From: Streptomyces sp. V4I2
Lineage (GTDB): Bacteria; Actinomycetota; Actinomycetes; Streptomycetales; Streptomycetaceae
Length of the DNA: 64,000 nt
Assembly: GCF_030817655.1 (NCBI RefSeq)
Contig: NZ_JAUSZM010000003.1
Span: forward strand, 5,456,001-5,520,000
Reading direction: 5' to 3'
Below are positions 9,043 through 17,838 of the stretch, piece after piece; the stretch's first letter is position 1, and each line of letters begins with the position of its first letter. The notes beneath the pieces were generated by a model. The model had not been told where the DNA came from. It ran no database searches and was given only the letters and a program-made list of their open reading frames with translations. The translations under genes and the position numbers were made by a program.

Positions 9043-9494
9043 GGTCCTTCGCCGTGTCCGCCGCGGTGCTGACCGGTGCCCTCGTGCTGGCGGGCTGCGG
9101 CTCGGACAGCGGGGGCGACGGCGACGGCGGGATCTCCGTCTCCGGCGCCTACATGCCGCAGCCGGTGTCCGACGACATGGCGGCCGGCTTCCTGACGGTC
9201 GTCAACGACAGCGGTACGAAGGCCGAGCTGACGTCGGTCACCAGCGACGTCGGCGAGGTCACGCTGCACGAGACGGCCGGCGGAACGATGGAGGAGGTTC
9301 AGGACCTCGCCGTCCCCGCGCATGGTCAACTCGTGTTCAAAAGCGGTGGCACGCACCTGATGTTCGACAAGCTGAAGCACAAGCCCGAAGAGGGCCAGAC
9401 GGTCTCCGTCGAACTGCATTTCGCCAAGGCGGACCCGGTCGTCGTGAAGATGCCGGTGAAGTCGGCGACGTACATCCCGAAGACCGGACAATGA
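9039..9494 (+). CDS. PCuAC-family extracytoplasmic copper chaperone lipoprotein (ECuC)
   Basis: Lipoprotein of 151 residues starting at GTG 9039, which overlaps the sco stop codon by four bases. The lipobox LVLAGC puts the lipid Cys near residue 20. The PCuAC domain has the Met/His copper site: TLHETAGGTM (about 73-82) and GGTHLMF (about 106-112), matching the family H(M)...M...HxM layout. The protein binds Cu(I) and passes it to Sco or to oxidases. The same four-gene order (Sco, ECuC, CopCD, DyP) is known from S. lividans, from memory. Confidence 0.9.
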   Translation: MRSFAVSAAVLTGALVLAGCGSDSGGDGDGGISVSGAYMPQPVSDDMAAGFLTVVNDSGTKAELTSVTSDVGEVTLHETAGGTMEEVQDLAVPAHGQLVFKSGGTHLMFDKLKHKPEEGQTVSVELHFAKADPVVVKMPVKSATYIPKTGQ

Positions 9495-9507
9495 CGGAGG
9501 GATCACC

Positions 9508-11439
9508 TTGACGCCGACCATCGCCCCCCGCGTCCGGACCCTGGTGCTGCTGCTCCTGGCCGCGGCCGGCCTGCTCCTCGCCGGGGCCGCCCCGGCCTCC
9601 GCGCACGCCGCGCTGACCGGCAGCGACCCTCAGCAGGGGGTGGTGGTCGACAAGGCACCCACCCAGGTCTCGCTGACCTTCTCCGAGCCGGTCTCGACGT
9701 CCGCCGACTCGCTGCGCGTGCTCGACCCCAAGGGCGCGCCCGTCCAGCGCGGCACACCCTCCAACGTGAGCGGGACGACGTACGCCGTCCAGCTGCACAG
9801 CGGCCTGCCCGACGGCACCTACACCGTCACCTACCAGGTCGTGTCCGCGGACAGCCATCCCGTCGCCGGCGCCTTCACCTTCTCCGTCGGCGCGCCCTCG
9901 TCCACCTCCGTCTCGGTGTCCGACGAGACCGCGGGCGGCGGGGTCGTCGGCTGGCTGTACGGGTTCGGGCGGTACCTGTCGTACGCCGGGTTCGTCGTCC
10001 TGATCGGCGGGGCCGCCTTCGTGCTCGCCTGCTGGCCGCGCGGGGCCGGGGTCCGGGGCATGCAGCGCCTCGTCGTCGCCGGCTGGCTCACGCTCACCTC
10101 CGCCACCCTCCTGCTGCTGCTTCTGCGCGGTTCCTACACCGGCTCCGGCAAGGTCGGTGACATCTTCGACCTCGACCTGCTCGGCCAGGTCCTCCAGACC
10201 AAGACGGGCGCGGCACTGGTGTCCCGGCTGCTGCTGCTCGCCGCGGCCGCGCTGTTCATCGCAGTGCTCTTCGGGGCGTACGACAAACGCGAGGACGAAG
10301 AGAAGCGGGATCTGACCTTCGGGCTCGCCATCGGCGGGACCGTGGTCGCCGCCGGACTCGCCGCGAGCTGGGCGATGTCCGAGCACGCCTCGGTCGGCCT
10401 CCAGGCAGGCATCGCCATGCCGGTCGACGTCGTCCACCTGCTGGCCGTCGCGGCCTGGCTCGGCGGCCTCACCGCCCTGCTCGTGGCGCTGTACCGGGCG
10501 CCCGCGGACACGCCCGTCGACACGACCGCCGTACGCCGCTTCTCGGCCGTCGCCTTCGGCAGCGTCGTCGCGCTGGTGCTGACCGGCACCTACCAGTCGT
10601 GGCGCCAGCTCGGCTCCTGGTCCGCGTTCACCGACACCCGGTACGGACAGCTGCTGCTCGTCAAGATCGGGCTCGTGGCGCTGCTCGTCGGCGTCGCGTA
10701 CATCTCGCGGCGCTGGACGGCCCAGCTGGCGGACAAGGTCGTCCAGCGGAGCGAGCAGGTGCCTCAGAAGGAGCGGGTCATCGCAAGCGCAGGGGACGCC
10801 AAGGGGAGTGCCGGGGCGGCCCAGGGGGCTGCCGGTGCGTCCACCGGCTCCGGCGGTTCCAAGCGCGCCGCGCAGCTCGCCCGGCAGCGGGCCGCGATGG
10901 ACACGGCGCGGCAGAAGCGGGAGCGGGACGCCGACCCCAACCGGTTCGGGCTGCGCCGCTCGGTGCTCGCCGAGGCCTCGGTCGCCGTCGTACTGCTCGC
11001 CGTCACCACCGTGCTGACGCAGACCGAACCGGGGCGGACGGAGGAAGAGGCCAAGGCTGCCACATCCTCCTCGTCCTCCTCCTCGACCTCGTCGTCCGGG
11101 GCGGTCACCCTCGACATGTCGTTCGACACCGGCGGCGAGGACGGCAAGGGCCTCGTGCGCGTCGATCTCGACCCCGCGCGCGTGGGCGCCAACGAAATGC
11201 ACGTCTATGTGGAGCGTCCCAACGGACGCGCCTTCGACATCCCCGAGGTGAAGGTCGCCTTCACCCTGGAGTCCAAGGACATCGGGCCGCTGCCCGTCGT
11301 CCCCGACCACATCACCACCGGGCACTGGGCGGCGAGCGGAGTGCAGATTCCCATGGCGGGCGACTGGCAGGTCGCGGTGACCGTGCGGACCTCCGACATC
11401 GACCAGACGACCGTCTCCAAGAACGCGCAGATCGGCTGA
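9508..11439 (+). CDS. CopC-CopD fusion copper resistance/transport protein
   Basis: Membrane protein of 643 residues. The start is TTG 9508, supported by GGAGGG seven bases upstream. The signal peptide ends PASAHAAL, so mature CopC begins with the copper-binding His. The CopC domain runs to about 130 (second copper His in SADSHPVAGAF). A CopD-type block of about eight membrane helices spans about 150-425. A long Ala/Gly/Lys/Arg-rich cytoplasmic insertion (about 420-485), a ninth helix (about 490-505), a Ser-rich linker and a C-terminal extracytoplasmic domain (about 530-643) follow. CopC/CopD proteins bind and import copper. It sits between the copper lipoprotein and the copper-linked peroxidase and is presumably co-transcribed with both. 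Confidence 0.9.
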   Translation: MTPTIAPRVRTLVLLLLAAAGLLLAGAAPASAHAALTGSDPQQGVVVDKAPTQVSLTFSEPVSTSADSLRVLDPKGAPVQRGTPSNVSGTTYAVQLHSGLPDGTYTVTYQVVSADSHPVAGAFTFSVGAPSSTSVSVSDETAGGGVVGWLYGFGRYLSYAGFVVLIGGAAFVLACWPRGAGVRGMQRLVVAGWLTLTSATLLLLLLRGSYTGSGKVGDIFDLDLLGQVLQTKTGAALVSRLLLLAAAALFIAVLFGAYDKREDEEKRDLTFGLAIGGTVVAAGLAASWAMSEHASVGLQAGIAMPVDVVHLLAVAAWLGGLTALLVALYRAPADTPVDTTAVRRFSAVAFGSVVALVLTGTYQSWRQLGSWSAFTDTRYGQLLLVKIGLVALLVGVAYISRRWTAQLADKVVQRSEQVPQKERVIASAGDAKGSAGAAQGAAGASTGSGGSKRAAQLARQRAAMDTARQKRERDADPNRFGLRRSVLAEASVAVVLLAVTTVLTQTEPGRTEEEAKAATSSSSSSSTSSSGAVTLDMSFDTGGEDGKGLVRVDLDPARVGANEMHVYVERPNGRAFDIPEVKVAFTLESKDIGPLPVVPDHITTGHWAASGVQIPMAGDWQVAVTVRTSDIDQTTVSKNAQIG

Positions 11440-11447
11440 ACCACACC

Positions 11448-12758
11448 ATGACTGACCAGTCCGTCCCGGAGGCCCGTACTCCCGCTCTCGAAGAGGGTGC
11501 TGTCGACGCTCTCGAAGAGGGTGCTTCCGAACATGCCTCCTCTTTGGAGGGCCTTTCGCGGCGGAAGCTGCTGAGCACCGCCGGCGCCACCGGGCTCGTC
11601 CTCGGTGCGTCCGGCGGTGCCGTGGGATACGCCGCCCGCCCGGCCGAGGCCACCCCGCTCACCTCCGTGGGCGCCGATCAGGTGATGTTTCACGGGAAAC
11701 ATCAGCCCGGCATCACCCAGGGCCTCCAGGCCCGCGGCCATCTCGTCGCCTTCGACCTGGCGGCGGGGGCGGGCCGCAAGGAGGCCGCCGCGCTGCTGCG
11801 CCGCTGGTCACAGACGGCACAGCGGCTGATGGCGGGCGAGGCGGCGACGCAGGAGGACACGGATGTCGCCCGGGACGCCGGGCCGTCCTCGCTGACGGTC
11901 ACCTTCGGCTTCGGCCACAGCTTCTTCGCCCGTACCGGCCTGGAGAAGCAGCGCCCGTCCGCCCTGGACCCACTGCCCGACTTCTCCTCCGACCACCTCG
12001 ACAAGAAGCGCAGCGACGGCGACCTGTGGGTGCAGATCGGCGCCAACGACGCGCTGGTCGCCTTCCACGCCCTGCGCGCGATCCAGAAGGACGCGGGCAG
12101 CGCGGCCCGCATCCGCTGGCAGATGAACGGCTTCAACCGCTCGCCGGGCGCCACATCGCATCCCATGACGGCCCGGAACCTGATGGGTCAGATCGACGGC
12201 ACCCGCAATCCGAAGCCGAGCGAGCCGGACTTCGACCAGCGGATCTTCGTGCCGTCCACCGGGGAGTCCTCCTGGATGGCCAACGGCTCCTACGCCGTCG
12301 TACGCCGTATCCGCATGCTCCTCGACGACTGGGAGAACCTCCCGGTCACGGCCCAGGAGGACGTCATCGGGCGCCGCAAGTCCAACGGGGCGGCGCTGTC
12401 CGGAGGCACCGAGACGACCGACATGGACCTGGAGAAGACCGACGCCAAGGGCAACCTGGTCGTCCCGATCAACGCGCATGCCCGCATCACCCGGCCCGAC
12501 CAGAACGGGGGCGCGGCGATGCTCCGGCGCCCCTTCTCGTACCACGACGGCTTCGACGGCGACGGGGTCCCCGACGCCGGCCTCCTCTTCGTCTGCTGGC
12601 AGGCGGACCCCCTGCGTGGCTTCGTCCCCGTCCAGCGCAAGCTCGACCGGGGCGACGCCCTGTCCCGGTTCATCCGCCACGAGGCGAGCGGCCTGTTCGC
12701 GGTGCCGGGCGGGGCGGCGGAGGGGGAGTACGTGGGGCAACGGCTGCTGGAGGGGTGA
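11448..12758 (+). CDS. dtpA: Tat-exported dye-decolourising (DyP) haem peroxidase
   Basis: Protein of 436 residues with a twin-arginine signal (SRRKLLSTAG, about 39-48) that exports the folded haem enzyme. The DyP hallmark GxxDG appears as GQIDG (Asp about 248). The proximal haem His is in NAHARITRP and the distal Arg 17 residues later in LRRPFSYHDG. This spacing agrees with H326/R343 of S. lividans DtpA, recalled from the literature. DtpA works with the copper oxidase GlxA in hyphal development. An 8-residue repeat LEEGAVDA/LEEGASEH (about 15-30) comes from an 18-bp DNA repeat. A parS-like sequence with one core mismatch lies inside the gene (11686-11701). No clear ribosome site precedes the ATG, so coupling to copCD (8 bp away) is likely. 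Confidence 0.93.
   Translation: MTDQSVPEARTPALEEGAVDALEEGASEHASSLEGLSRRKLLSTAGATGLVLGASGGAVGYAARPAEATPLTSVGADQVMFHGKHQPGITQGLQARGHLVAFDLAAGAGRKEAAALLRRWSQTAQRLMAGEAATQEDTDVARDAGPSSLTVTFGFGHSFFARTGLEKQRPSALDPLPDFSSDHLDKKRSDGDLWVQIGANDALVAFHALRAIQKDAGSAARIRWQMNGFNRSPGATSHPMTARNLMGQIDGTRNPKPSEPDFDQRIFVPSTGESSWMANGSYAVVRRIRMLLDDWENLPVTAQEDVIGRRKSNGAALSGGTETTDMDLEKTDAKGNLVVPINAHARITRPDQNGGAAMLRRPFSYHDGFDGDGVPDAGLLFVCWQADPLRGFVPVQRKLDRGDALSRFIRHEASGLFAVPGGAAEGEYVGQRLLEG
11686..11701. other. parS-like site inside dtpA (one core mismatch)
   Basis: TGTTTCACGGGAAACA differs from the Streptomyces ParB site by one base (G for T in the centre), which breaks the dyad. It encodes the MFHGKH segment and may be a chance or degenerate site. 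Confidence 0.45.
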
Positions 12759-12830
12759 CCTCGTCGCTCCGTGGAGTGGCTGCCATGAGATACGTGCGCT
12801 GTGTTTCGCAAGGCCCATTAGGGTGAGGTC

Positions 12831-13763
12831 ATGCCAGCGAGCTATGCGTATCTCGGCCCTGAGGGCACCTTCACCGAAGTCGCCCTGCGCACGCTTCCCG
12901 AGGCGGCCACCCGGGAGCTGATCCCGTACGTGTCCGTGCAGTCCGCGCTCGACGCGGTGCGGGCCGGGGAGGCCGAGGCCGCGTTCGTGCCGATCGAGAA
13001 CTCCGTCGAGGGCGGGATCACGACGACGCTCGACGAGCTGGTCGCGGGCGCGCCGCTGATGATCTACCGCGAGGTGCTGCTGTCGATCACCTTCGCGCTG
13101 CTGGTCCGGCCCGGCACCAAGCTGTCGGACATCAAGACGGTCTCCGCGCATCCGGCCGCCCAGCCGCAGGTGCGCAACTGGCTCAGGAAGAACCTCCCGG
13201 ACGCCATCTGGGAGTCGGCCGCGTCGAACGCGGACGCCGCCCGGCTGGTCCAGGAGGGCCGCTACGACGCCGCCTTCGCGGGCGAGTTCGCGGCCGCCCG
13301 GTACGGCCTGGAGGCCCTGGAGACCGGGATCCACGACGCGGAGAACGCCCAGACCCGGTTCGTACTGGTCGGCCGGCCCGCCCGGCCCGCCGCACCGACC
13401 GGCGCGGACAAGACGTCCGTCGTGATCTGGCAGCGCGACGATCATCCGGGCGGCCTGCGCGATCTCCTCGGCGAGTTCGCCACCCGGGGCATCAACCTGA
13501 TGCTGCTGCAGTCCCGGCCCACCGGCGAGGGCATCGGCAACTACTGCTTCTGCATCGACGCCGAGGGCCACATCTCCGACCGCCGGGTCGCCGAGGCGCT
13601 GACGGGGCTCAAGCGGATCTGCCTCCAGGTGCGCTTCCTGGGCTCCTACCCGCGCGCGGACGTGGAGGTGGCGGATGTACGCCTGCCGTTCCCGGGGACC
13701 TCGGACGGCGAGTTCGTGTCGGCGGCGGAGTGGGTGGCGCGATGCCAGGACGGACGTTTCTAG
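12831..13763 (+). CDS. pheA: prephenate dehydratase
   Basis: Converts prephenate to phenylpyruvate, the phenylalanine-specific step of aromatic amino acid synthesis. The 310-residue monofunctional enzyme has the PDT catalytic domain (about 1-180), starting YAYLGPEGTFTE and including the VPIENSVEG strand and the Thr-Arg-Phe (TRF) catalytic motif in NAQTRFVLVGR. The ACT regulatory domain (about 200-280) contains GLRDLLGEF and the Phe-sensing stretch ESRP-like QSRPTGEG. It has no chorismate mutase domain, as usual in actinobacteria. The ATG at 12831 is preceded by GTGAGG. The gene stands alone between dtpA and the DnaA-box region. Confidence 0.95.
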   Translation: MPASYAYLGPEGTFTEVALRTLPEAATRELIPYVSVQSALDAVRAGEAEAAFVPIENSVEGGITTTLDELVAGAPLMIYREVLLSITFALLVRPGTKLSDIKTVSAHPAAQPQVRNWLRKNLPDAIWESAASNADAARLVQEGRYDAAFAGEFAAARYGLEALETGIHDAENAQTRFVLVGRPARPAAPTGADKTSVVIWQRDDHPGGLRDLLGEFATRGINLMLLQSRPTGEGIGNYCFCIDAEGHISDRRVAEALTGLKRICLQVRFLGSYPRADVEVADVRLPFPGTSDGEFVSAAEWVARCQDGRF

Positions 13764-14303
13764 GACGTTTCCAGCTGCTCCTACCTGCATATTTTCGTTA
13801 TCCACAGGAGTTATCCACAGGTGGGCTTCTCGACCTGGGGACAAGTCGACAACGAAGTGCCACCCAGTCGACAAATCGCCCTACAGCCCTCAAGTTCGTC
13901 CACAGTCCCGTAGGTCACTCTTCGTCCACCCGTTTCCCTCACGCCATCCTTTGGAGCGACTCATTTCCACCCGAAAGTGGATGTGACGCTGGTTTGGGTC
14001 GGGAATCCCTCGCCTCGCACACCCGGCCCGGATTGATCACTTCCGGCATCCACAGATCTTTCGCACAGCCTGTGGATAACTTTTCGGCGCTGTGGATTTC
14101 TGTGGACGAAGGACATCCCAAATCCCGCTCCGCACAAGGGAATCGAGTCAACCCGACGCCCGTCGCATGCCCCGTCCCAGGGAGTGAGACGCGTTTTATT
14201 GACACGATCGACAATTACCGCAGAACGTGACGTAAGCCGCGATTCTGGGCAGCCCGGAATAGTGAGTCGTGAGCCGTGACCCCGCACCGGTAGCCTTGGT
14301 CAC
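13764..14303. other. DnaA-box cluster in the pheA-serS spacer
   Basis: This 540-bp stretch has no gene but is rich in DnaA-box-like 9-mers. Forward copies are TTATCCACA at 13798-13806 and 13811-13819, TCGTCCACA at 13896-13904, and GCATCCACA at 14046-14054. Reverse copies are TGTGGATAA at 14071-14079, TGTGGATTT at 14091-14099 and TGTGGACGA at 14101-14109. The Streptomyces consensus is TTGTCCACA. From memory, S. coelicolor has oriC-flanking DnaA-box clusters (H69, H24, D78), one of which binds DnaA more strongly than oriC and restrains initiation. I infer that this is such a cluster; the serS promoter lies at its right end. Confidence 0.7.
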
Positions 14304-15581
14304 GTGATTGACCTTCGTCTGCTCCGTGAGGACCCCGACCGTGTGCGTGCGTCGCAGCGCGCCCGTGGAGAGGACGTCGCGCTCGTCGACGCTCTCCTGT
14401 CTGCCGACGAGCGGCGCAGGTCGTCCGGCGTCCGCTTCGACGAGCTGCGTGCCGAGCAGAAGGCCCTCGGCAAGCTCATCCCCAAGGCCTCCGGAGACGA
14501 GAAGGCCGAGCTGCTGAAGAAGGCGAGCCAGCTCGCCGCCGACGTCAAGGCCGCCGACGCCGAGCGCGACGCGGCCGACACCGAGACCCAGGAGCTCGCC
14601 CTCCAGCTCAGCAACCTCGTGCACCCCGAGGTGCCCGTGGGCGGCGAGGAAGACTTCGTCACGCTGGAGACGCACGGCACGATCCGCGACTTCGGCGCCG
14701 AGGGTTTCGACCCCAAGGACCACCTGGAGCTCGGCACGATCCTCGGCGCGATCGACGTGGAGCGCGGCGCCAAGGTCTCCGGCTCGCGCTTCTACTTCCT
14801 CACCGGGATCGGCGCGCTGCTGGAGCTCGCCCTGGTGAACGCGGCGATCGCGCAGGCCACGGCGGCCGGCTTCACGCCGATGCTGACGCCCGCGCTGGTC
14901 CGCCCCCAGTCGATGGCCGGCACCGGCTTCCTCGGCCAGGCGGCCCAGGACGTCTACCACCTCGACAAGGACGACCTCTACCTCGTCGGCACGTCCGAGG
15001 TCGCGCTCGCTGCGTACCACATGGACGAGATCATCGACGCCGACCGCCTCCCGCTGCGCTACGCGGGCTTCTCGCCCTGCTTCCGCCGCGAGGCCGGCTC
15101 GCACGGCAAGGACACCCGCGGCATCTTCCGCGTCCACCAGTTCGACAAGGTCGAGATGTTCTCGTACGTCGACCCGGCGGACTCGCAGGCCGAGCACCAG
15201 CGCCTGCTGGAGTGGGAGAAGCAGTGGCTGACGTCGCTGGAACTGCCGTTCCGGGTCATCGACGTGGCCTCCGCCGACCTCGGCTCCTCGGCCGCCCGCA
15301 AGTTCGACTGCGAGGCGTGGATCCCGACGCAGGGCAAGTACCGCGAGCTGACCTCGACCTCGGACTGCACCGAGTACCAGTCCCGCCGCCTGTCGATCCG
15401 CTTCCGTGACGGCAAGCAGGTCAAGCCGCTGGCGACGCTGAACGGCACGCTGTGCGCCGTACCGCGCACGATCGTGGCGATCCTGGAGAACCACCAGCAG
15501 GCCGACGGCTCCGTCCGGGTCCCCGAGGTGCTCCGCCCGTACCTGGGCGGCCGGGAGATCCTGGAGCCGGTCGCCAAGTGA
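14304..15581 (+). CDS. serS: seryl-tRNA synthetase
   Basis: Charges tRNA-Ser (and tRNA-Sec where present) with serine. The 425-residue class II synthetase has the N-terminal long coiled-coil arm (about 25-105) that grips the long variable arm of tRNA-Ser. The catalytic core shows motif 2 (CFRREAGSHGKDTRGI, about 258-272) and motif 3 (NGTLCAVPRTIVAILEN, about 381-397). The start is GTG 14304. Its stop overlaps the start of the HAD gene by four bases. A tRNA-Ser-like gene lies 0.8 kb downstream on the opposite strand. Confidence 0.97.
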   Translation: MIDLRLLREDPDRVRASQRARGEDVALVDALLSADERRRSSGVRFDELRAEQKALGKLIPKASGDEKAELLKKASQLAADVKAADAERDAADTETQELALQLSNLVHPEVPVGGEEDFVTLETHGTIRDFGAEGFDPKDHLELGTILGAIDVERGAKVSGSRFYFLTGIGALLELALVNAAIAQATAAGFTPMLTPALVRPQSMAGTGFLGQAAQDVYHLDKDDLYLVGTSEVALAAYHMDEIIDADRLPLRYAGFSPCFRREAGSHGKDTRGIFRVHQFDKVEMFSYVDPADSQAEHQRLLEWEKQWLTSLELPFRVIDVASADLGSSAARKFDCEAWIPTQGKYRELTSTSDCTEYQSRRLSIRFRDGKQVKPLATLNGTLCAVPRTIVAILENHQQADGSVRVPEVLRPYLGGREILEPVAK

Positions 15582-16393
15582 GTACGTCCGCCGCCCCGGG
15601 CTTTCCCTACCGCCTGATCGCGACCGACCTCGACGGAACGCTCCTGCGGTCCGACGAGTCGGTCTCGCAGCGCACCCGTGACGCGCTCGCCGCGGCCACC
15701 GCGGCGGGCGCCGCGCACATCGTCGTGACGGGCCGCGCGGCCCCGTGGACCCGCCACATCCTCGACGACCTCGGCTACGACGGCCTTGCCGTCTGCGCCC
15801 AGGGCGCACAGGTGTACGACGCCGGGGAGCACCGCCTGCTGACGTCGGTGACGCTGGACCGGCAGCTGGCCGGCGTGGCACTGGCCAAGATCGAGGCGGA
15901 GGTCGGCCCGCTGTACCTCGCGGCGAGCCGGGACGGGCTGGAGGGCGAGGTGCTGGTCGGCCCCGGTTACGCGGTCACCGGCAAGCTCCCCGCGACACCC
16001 TTCACGGACGCGGCCGACCTCTGGACGGCCCCGCTGAACAAGATCTACATACAGCACCCCACGCTGACGGACGACGAGTTGGCCGAGGCCTCCCGCCAGG
16101 CCGCCGACGGCTTCGTCACCGTCGCGATGGCCGGCGCGGGCATCGTCGAGCTGCTTCCGCTGGGGTTGTCGAAGGCCACGGGCCTGTCCCTGGCTGCCCG
16201 CCGGCTCGGCATGAAGGCCGCCGACACGATCGCCTTCGGCGACATGCCCAACGACATCCCGATGTTCGGCTGGTCCTCCTACGGCGTGGCGATGGCCAAC
16301 GCCCACGAGGAGCTGAAGGCGGTGGCGAACGAGGTGACGTCCTCCAACGAGGAGGACGGGATCGCGGTGGTGCTGGAGCGGTTGCTGAGCTGA
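15578..16393 (+). CDS. HAD-superfamily (Cof-type) phosphatase
   Basis: Cytoplasmic sugar-phosphate-type phosphatase of 271 residues, starting at GTG 15578 inside the serS stop codon. HAD motif I is ATDLDGTLL (about 13-21), motif II is VVTGRA (about 50-55), the motif III Lys is near 190 (LSKATGL), and motif IV is FGDMPNDIPM (about 213-222). The inserted cap is the C2B type of the Cof/YidA group. The substrate is not predictable from sequence. Translational coupling to serS is conserved-looking, but no metabolic reason is obvious. Confidence 0.9.
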   Translation: MSTSAAPGFPYRLIATDLDGTLLRSDESVSQRTRDALAAATAAGAAHIVVTGRAAPWTRHILDDLGYDGLAVCAQGAQVYDAGEHRLLTSVTLDRQLAGVALAKIEAEVGPLYLAASRDGLEGEVLVGPGYAVTGKLPATPFTDAADLWTAPLNKIYIQHPTLTDDELAEASRQAADGFVTVAMAGAGIVELLPLGLSKATGLSLAARRLGMKAADTIAFGDMPNDIPMFGWSSYGVAMANAHEELKAVANEVTSSNEEDGIAVVLERLLS

Positions 16394-16405
16394 ACTTCCG
16401 TACTC

Positions 16406-16513
<108 letters not shown>

Positions 16514-16782
16514 GGGTGGGCGGCCTCACGCGAGCGCACTGCGCCACGTGCTCGAAGCGGCCGCCCCGGGCAGCTCCCCGTATGGGCGGACTCGACGGAG
16601 GAGTAACTACTCCGGAGTCCGCCGCGGGCTGCCCTGTGGGGAGCTCGACGTACTGTCGTGCATGGACATCGTCGAACTCCTCCCCAGTACGTGGCGCCGG
16701 TTCGCTCCGGCGTCCTGGACACAACCAATGTGCCGGTACGCCGAGTTCGGCGCCACTGAATAAAAGCGGCCCGCGTGTTCTC
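16514..16782. other. non-coding spacer right of the tRNA-like gene
   Basis: No convincing gene. It holds the presumed promoter of the minus-strand tRNA-like gene, a short inverted repeat GGAGT-AACT-ACTCC near 16600-16613, and a small GC hairpin near 16739-16752. A 33-residue frame (ATG near 16662) has no recognisable features. Confidence 0.4.
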
Positions 16783-17028
16783 CTAGCGCCGCCGCCACCT
16801 GCGCCGACGCTTGCTGAAGAACCACCCTGCGGGCGGCTCGTCGGAACGCCATGGCTGCGGCTCGGGCTTCTCCTTGCGCCAGCGCTCGGCAAGCATCCGG
16901 GCCCGTGCGGACGGCTCGGCGGTCTCGGCCGAGCGTATGAAGTCCTCGTCCAGGACGAGGTCGTCCCAGGCCTCGTCCCCGAACCGTCCGCGACTCTCGT
17001 CCTGTGACGCCTCGTCCGCCACCGCCAT
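16783..17028 (-). CDS. small conserved hypothetical protein
   Basis: Protein of 81 residues with an acidic N-terminal half (about 5-35) and a very basic C terminus (KRRRRWRRR). It looks like the small uncharacterised proteins found at this place in other Streptomyces. A GGGAGGG site lies six bases before the ATG at 17028. The strong charge split and the Arg/Trp tail suggest nucleic acid or membrane contact, but no function can be given. Confidence 0.75.
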   Translation of the reverse strand: MAVADEASQDESRGRFGDEAWDDLVLDEDFIRSAETAEPSARARMLAERWRKEKPEPQPWRSDEPPAGWFFSKRRRRWRRR

Positions 17029-17107
17029 CCCCGCCCTCCCAGCCGTGCGCCCGCTTTTGCCCAGTGTGCCCGGACCGAGGTGAAGCCCCTGTCAATAAGC
17101 GGGGCGT

Positions 17108-17827
17108 CTACTCCTCGCCCGCCAGCGTCAGCGAGCGCAGCTTCTGCCCCGCGTACCAGGTCGCCAGGACGGTGACCGCGACGAGCAGGACCGTCGCCGT
17201 CGTCAGCCCGACGTCGGAGGTCACCAGGTCTCCGCCGGCGACCTTCTGGGCCACCGCCAGCGACCACTGCTGGACGCTGAGCGTGCGTGCCCCGGCCACC
17301 AGGGAGCCGAACAGGGCCTCCCAGACCAGCGCGTAGACGAGCCCGAACACCACCGCGTGCCGCGACACCGTGCCGAGCAGCAGGAAGAGCGCCGCGTAGG
17401 CGATGGAGGCGACCAGTGCGGCCACCGTGTAGGCGACGGCGATCTGCTGGCCGTTGCCGTTGAGGATGAAGCCGGCGATCAGGGTGGGCACCGCGGAGAA
17501 CACCATCGTCACGGCGATCGCGACGATCAGCTTGGTGAAGATGATCGTCGGCCGTTTGATCGGCTTGGACAGCAGGTAGACCACGGAGCCGTCGTCGATC
17601 TCCGGGCCGATCGCGCCCGTGCCCGCGATGACGCCGATGATCGGCACCATGGTGGCGAGCGCGAGCCCGCCCAGCAGGTCGGACGCGGTCTGGTCGTCGG
17701 CGCCGGCGAGGCCGCGCACCACCACGGAGATCGCGATCAGCAGCAGGGGCAGCGCGCCCAGGATGAGGGCCCGGCGCCGGCCCAGCAGGGCGCGGTAGGT
17801 GAGTCGGGCGACTGTGGGGTCGTACAT
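17108..17827 (-). CDS. ABC transporter permease (second pair)
   Basis: Integral membrane protein of 239 residues with six predicted helices and no ATPase motifs, of the ABC-2 type (PF12679-like). The motif VVYLLSKPIKRPTIIFTKL (about 82-100) is typical of this family. It is the last gene of a four-gene operon; its start is only 11 bp after the stop of the ATPase gene. With that ATPase it should form one exporter or membrane-maintenance transporter. Substrate unknown. Confidence 0.88.
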   Translation of the reverse strand: MYDPTVARLTYRALLGRRRALILGALPLLLIAISVVVRGLAGADDQTASDLLGGLALATMVPIIGVIAGTGAIGPEIDDGSVVYLLSKPIKRPTIIFTKLIVAIAVTMVFSAVPTLIAGFILNGNGQQIAVAYTVAALVASIAYAALFLLLGTVSRHAVVFGLVYALVWEALFGSLVAGARTLSVQQWSLAVAQKVAGGDLVTSDVGLTTATVLLVAVTVLATWYAGQKLRSLTLAGEE

Positions 17828-17838
17828 CTTTCGGCCTC

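Noticed and set aside
16662..16763. 33-residue frame beginning MDIVELLPSTWRRFA
   Set aside because: Too short, no ribosome site, and no similarity that I recognise.
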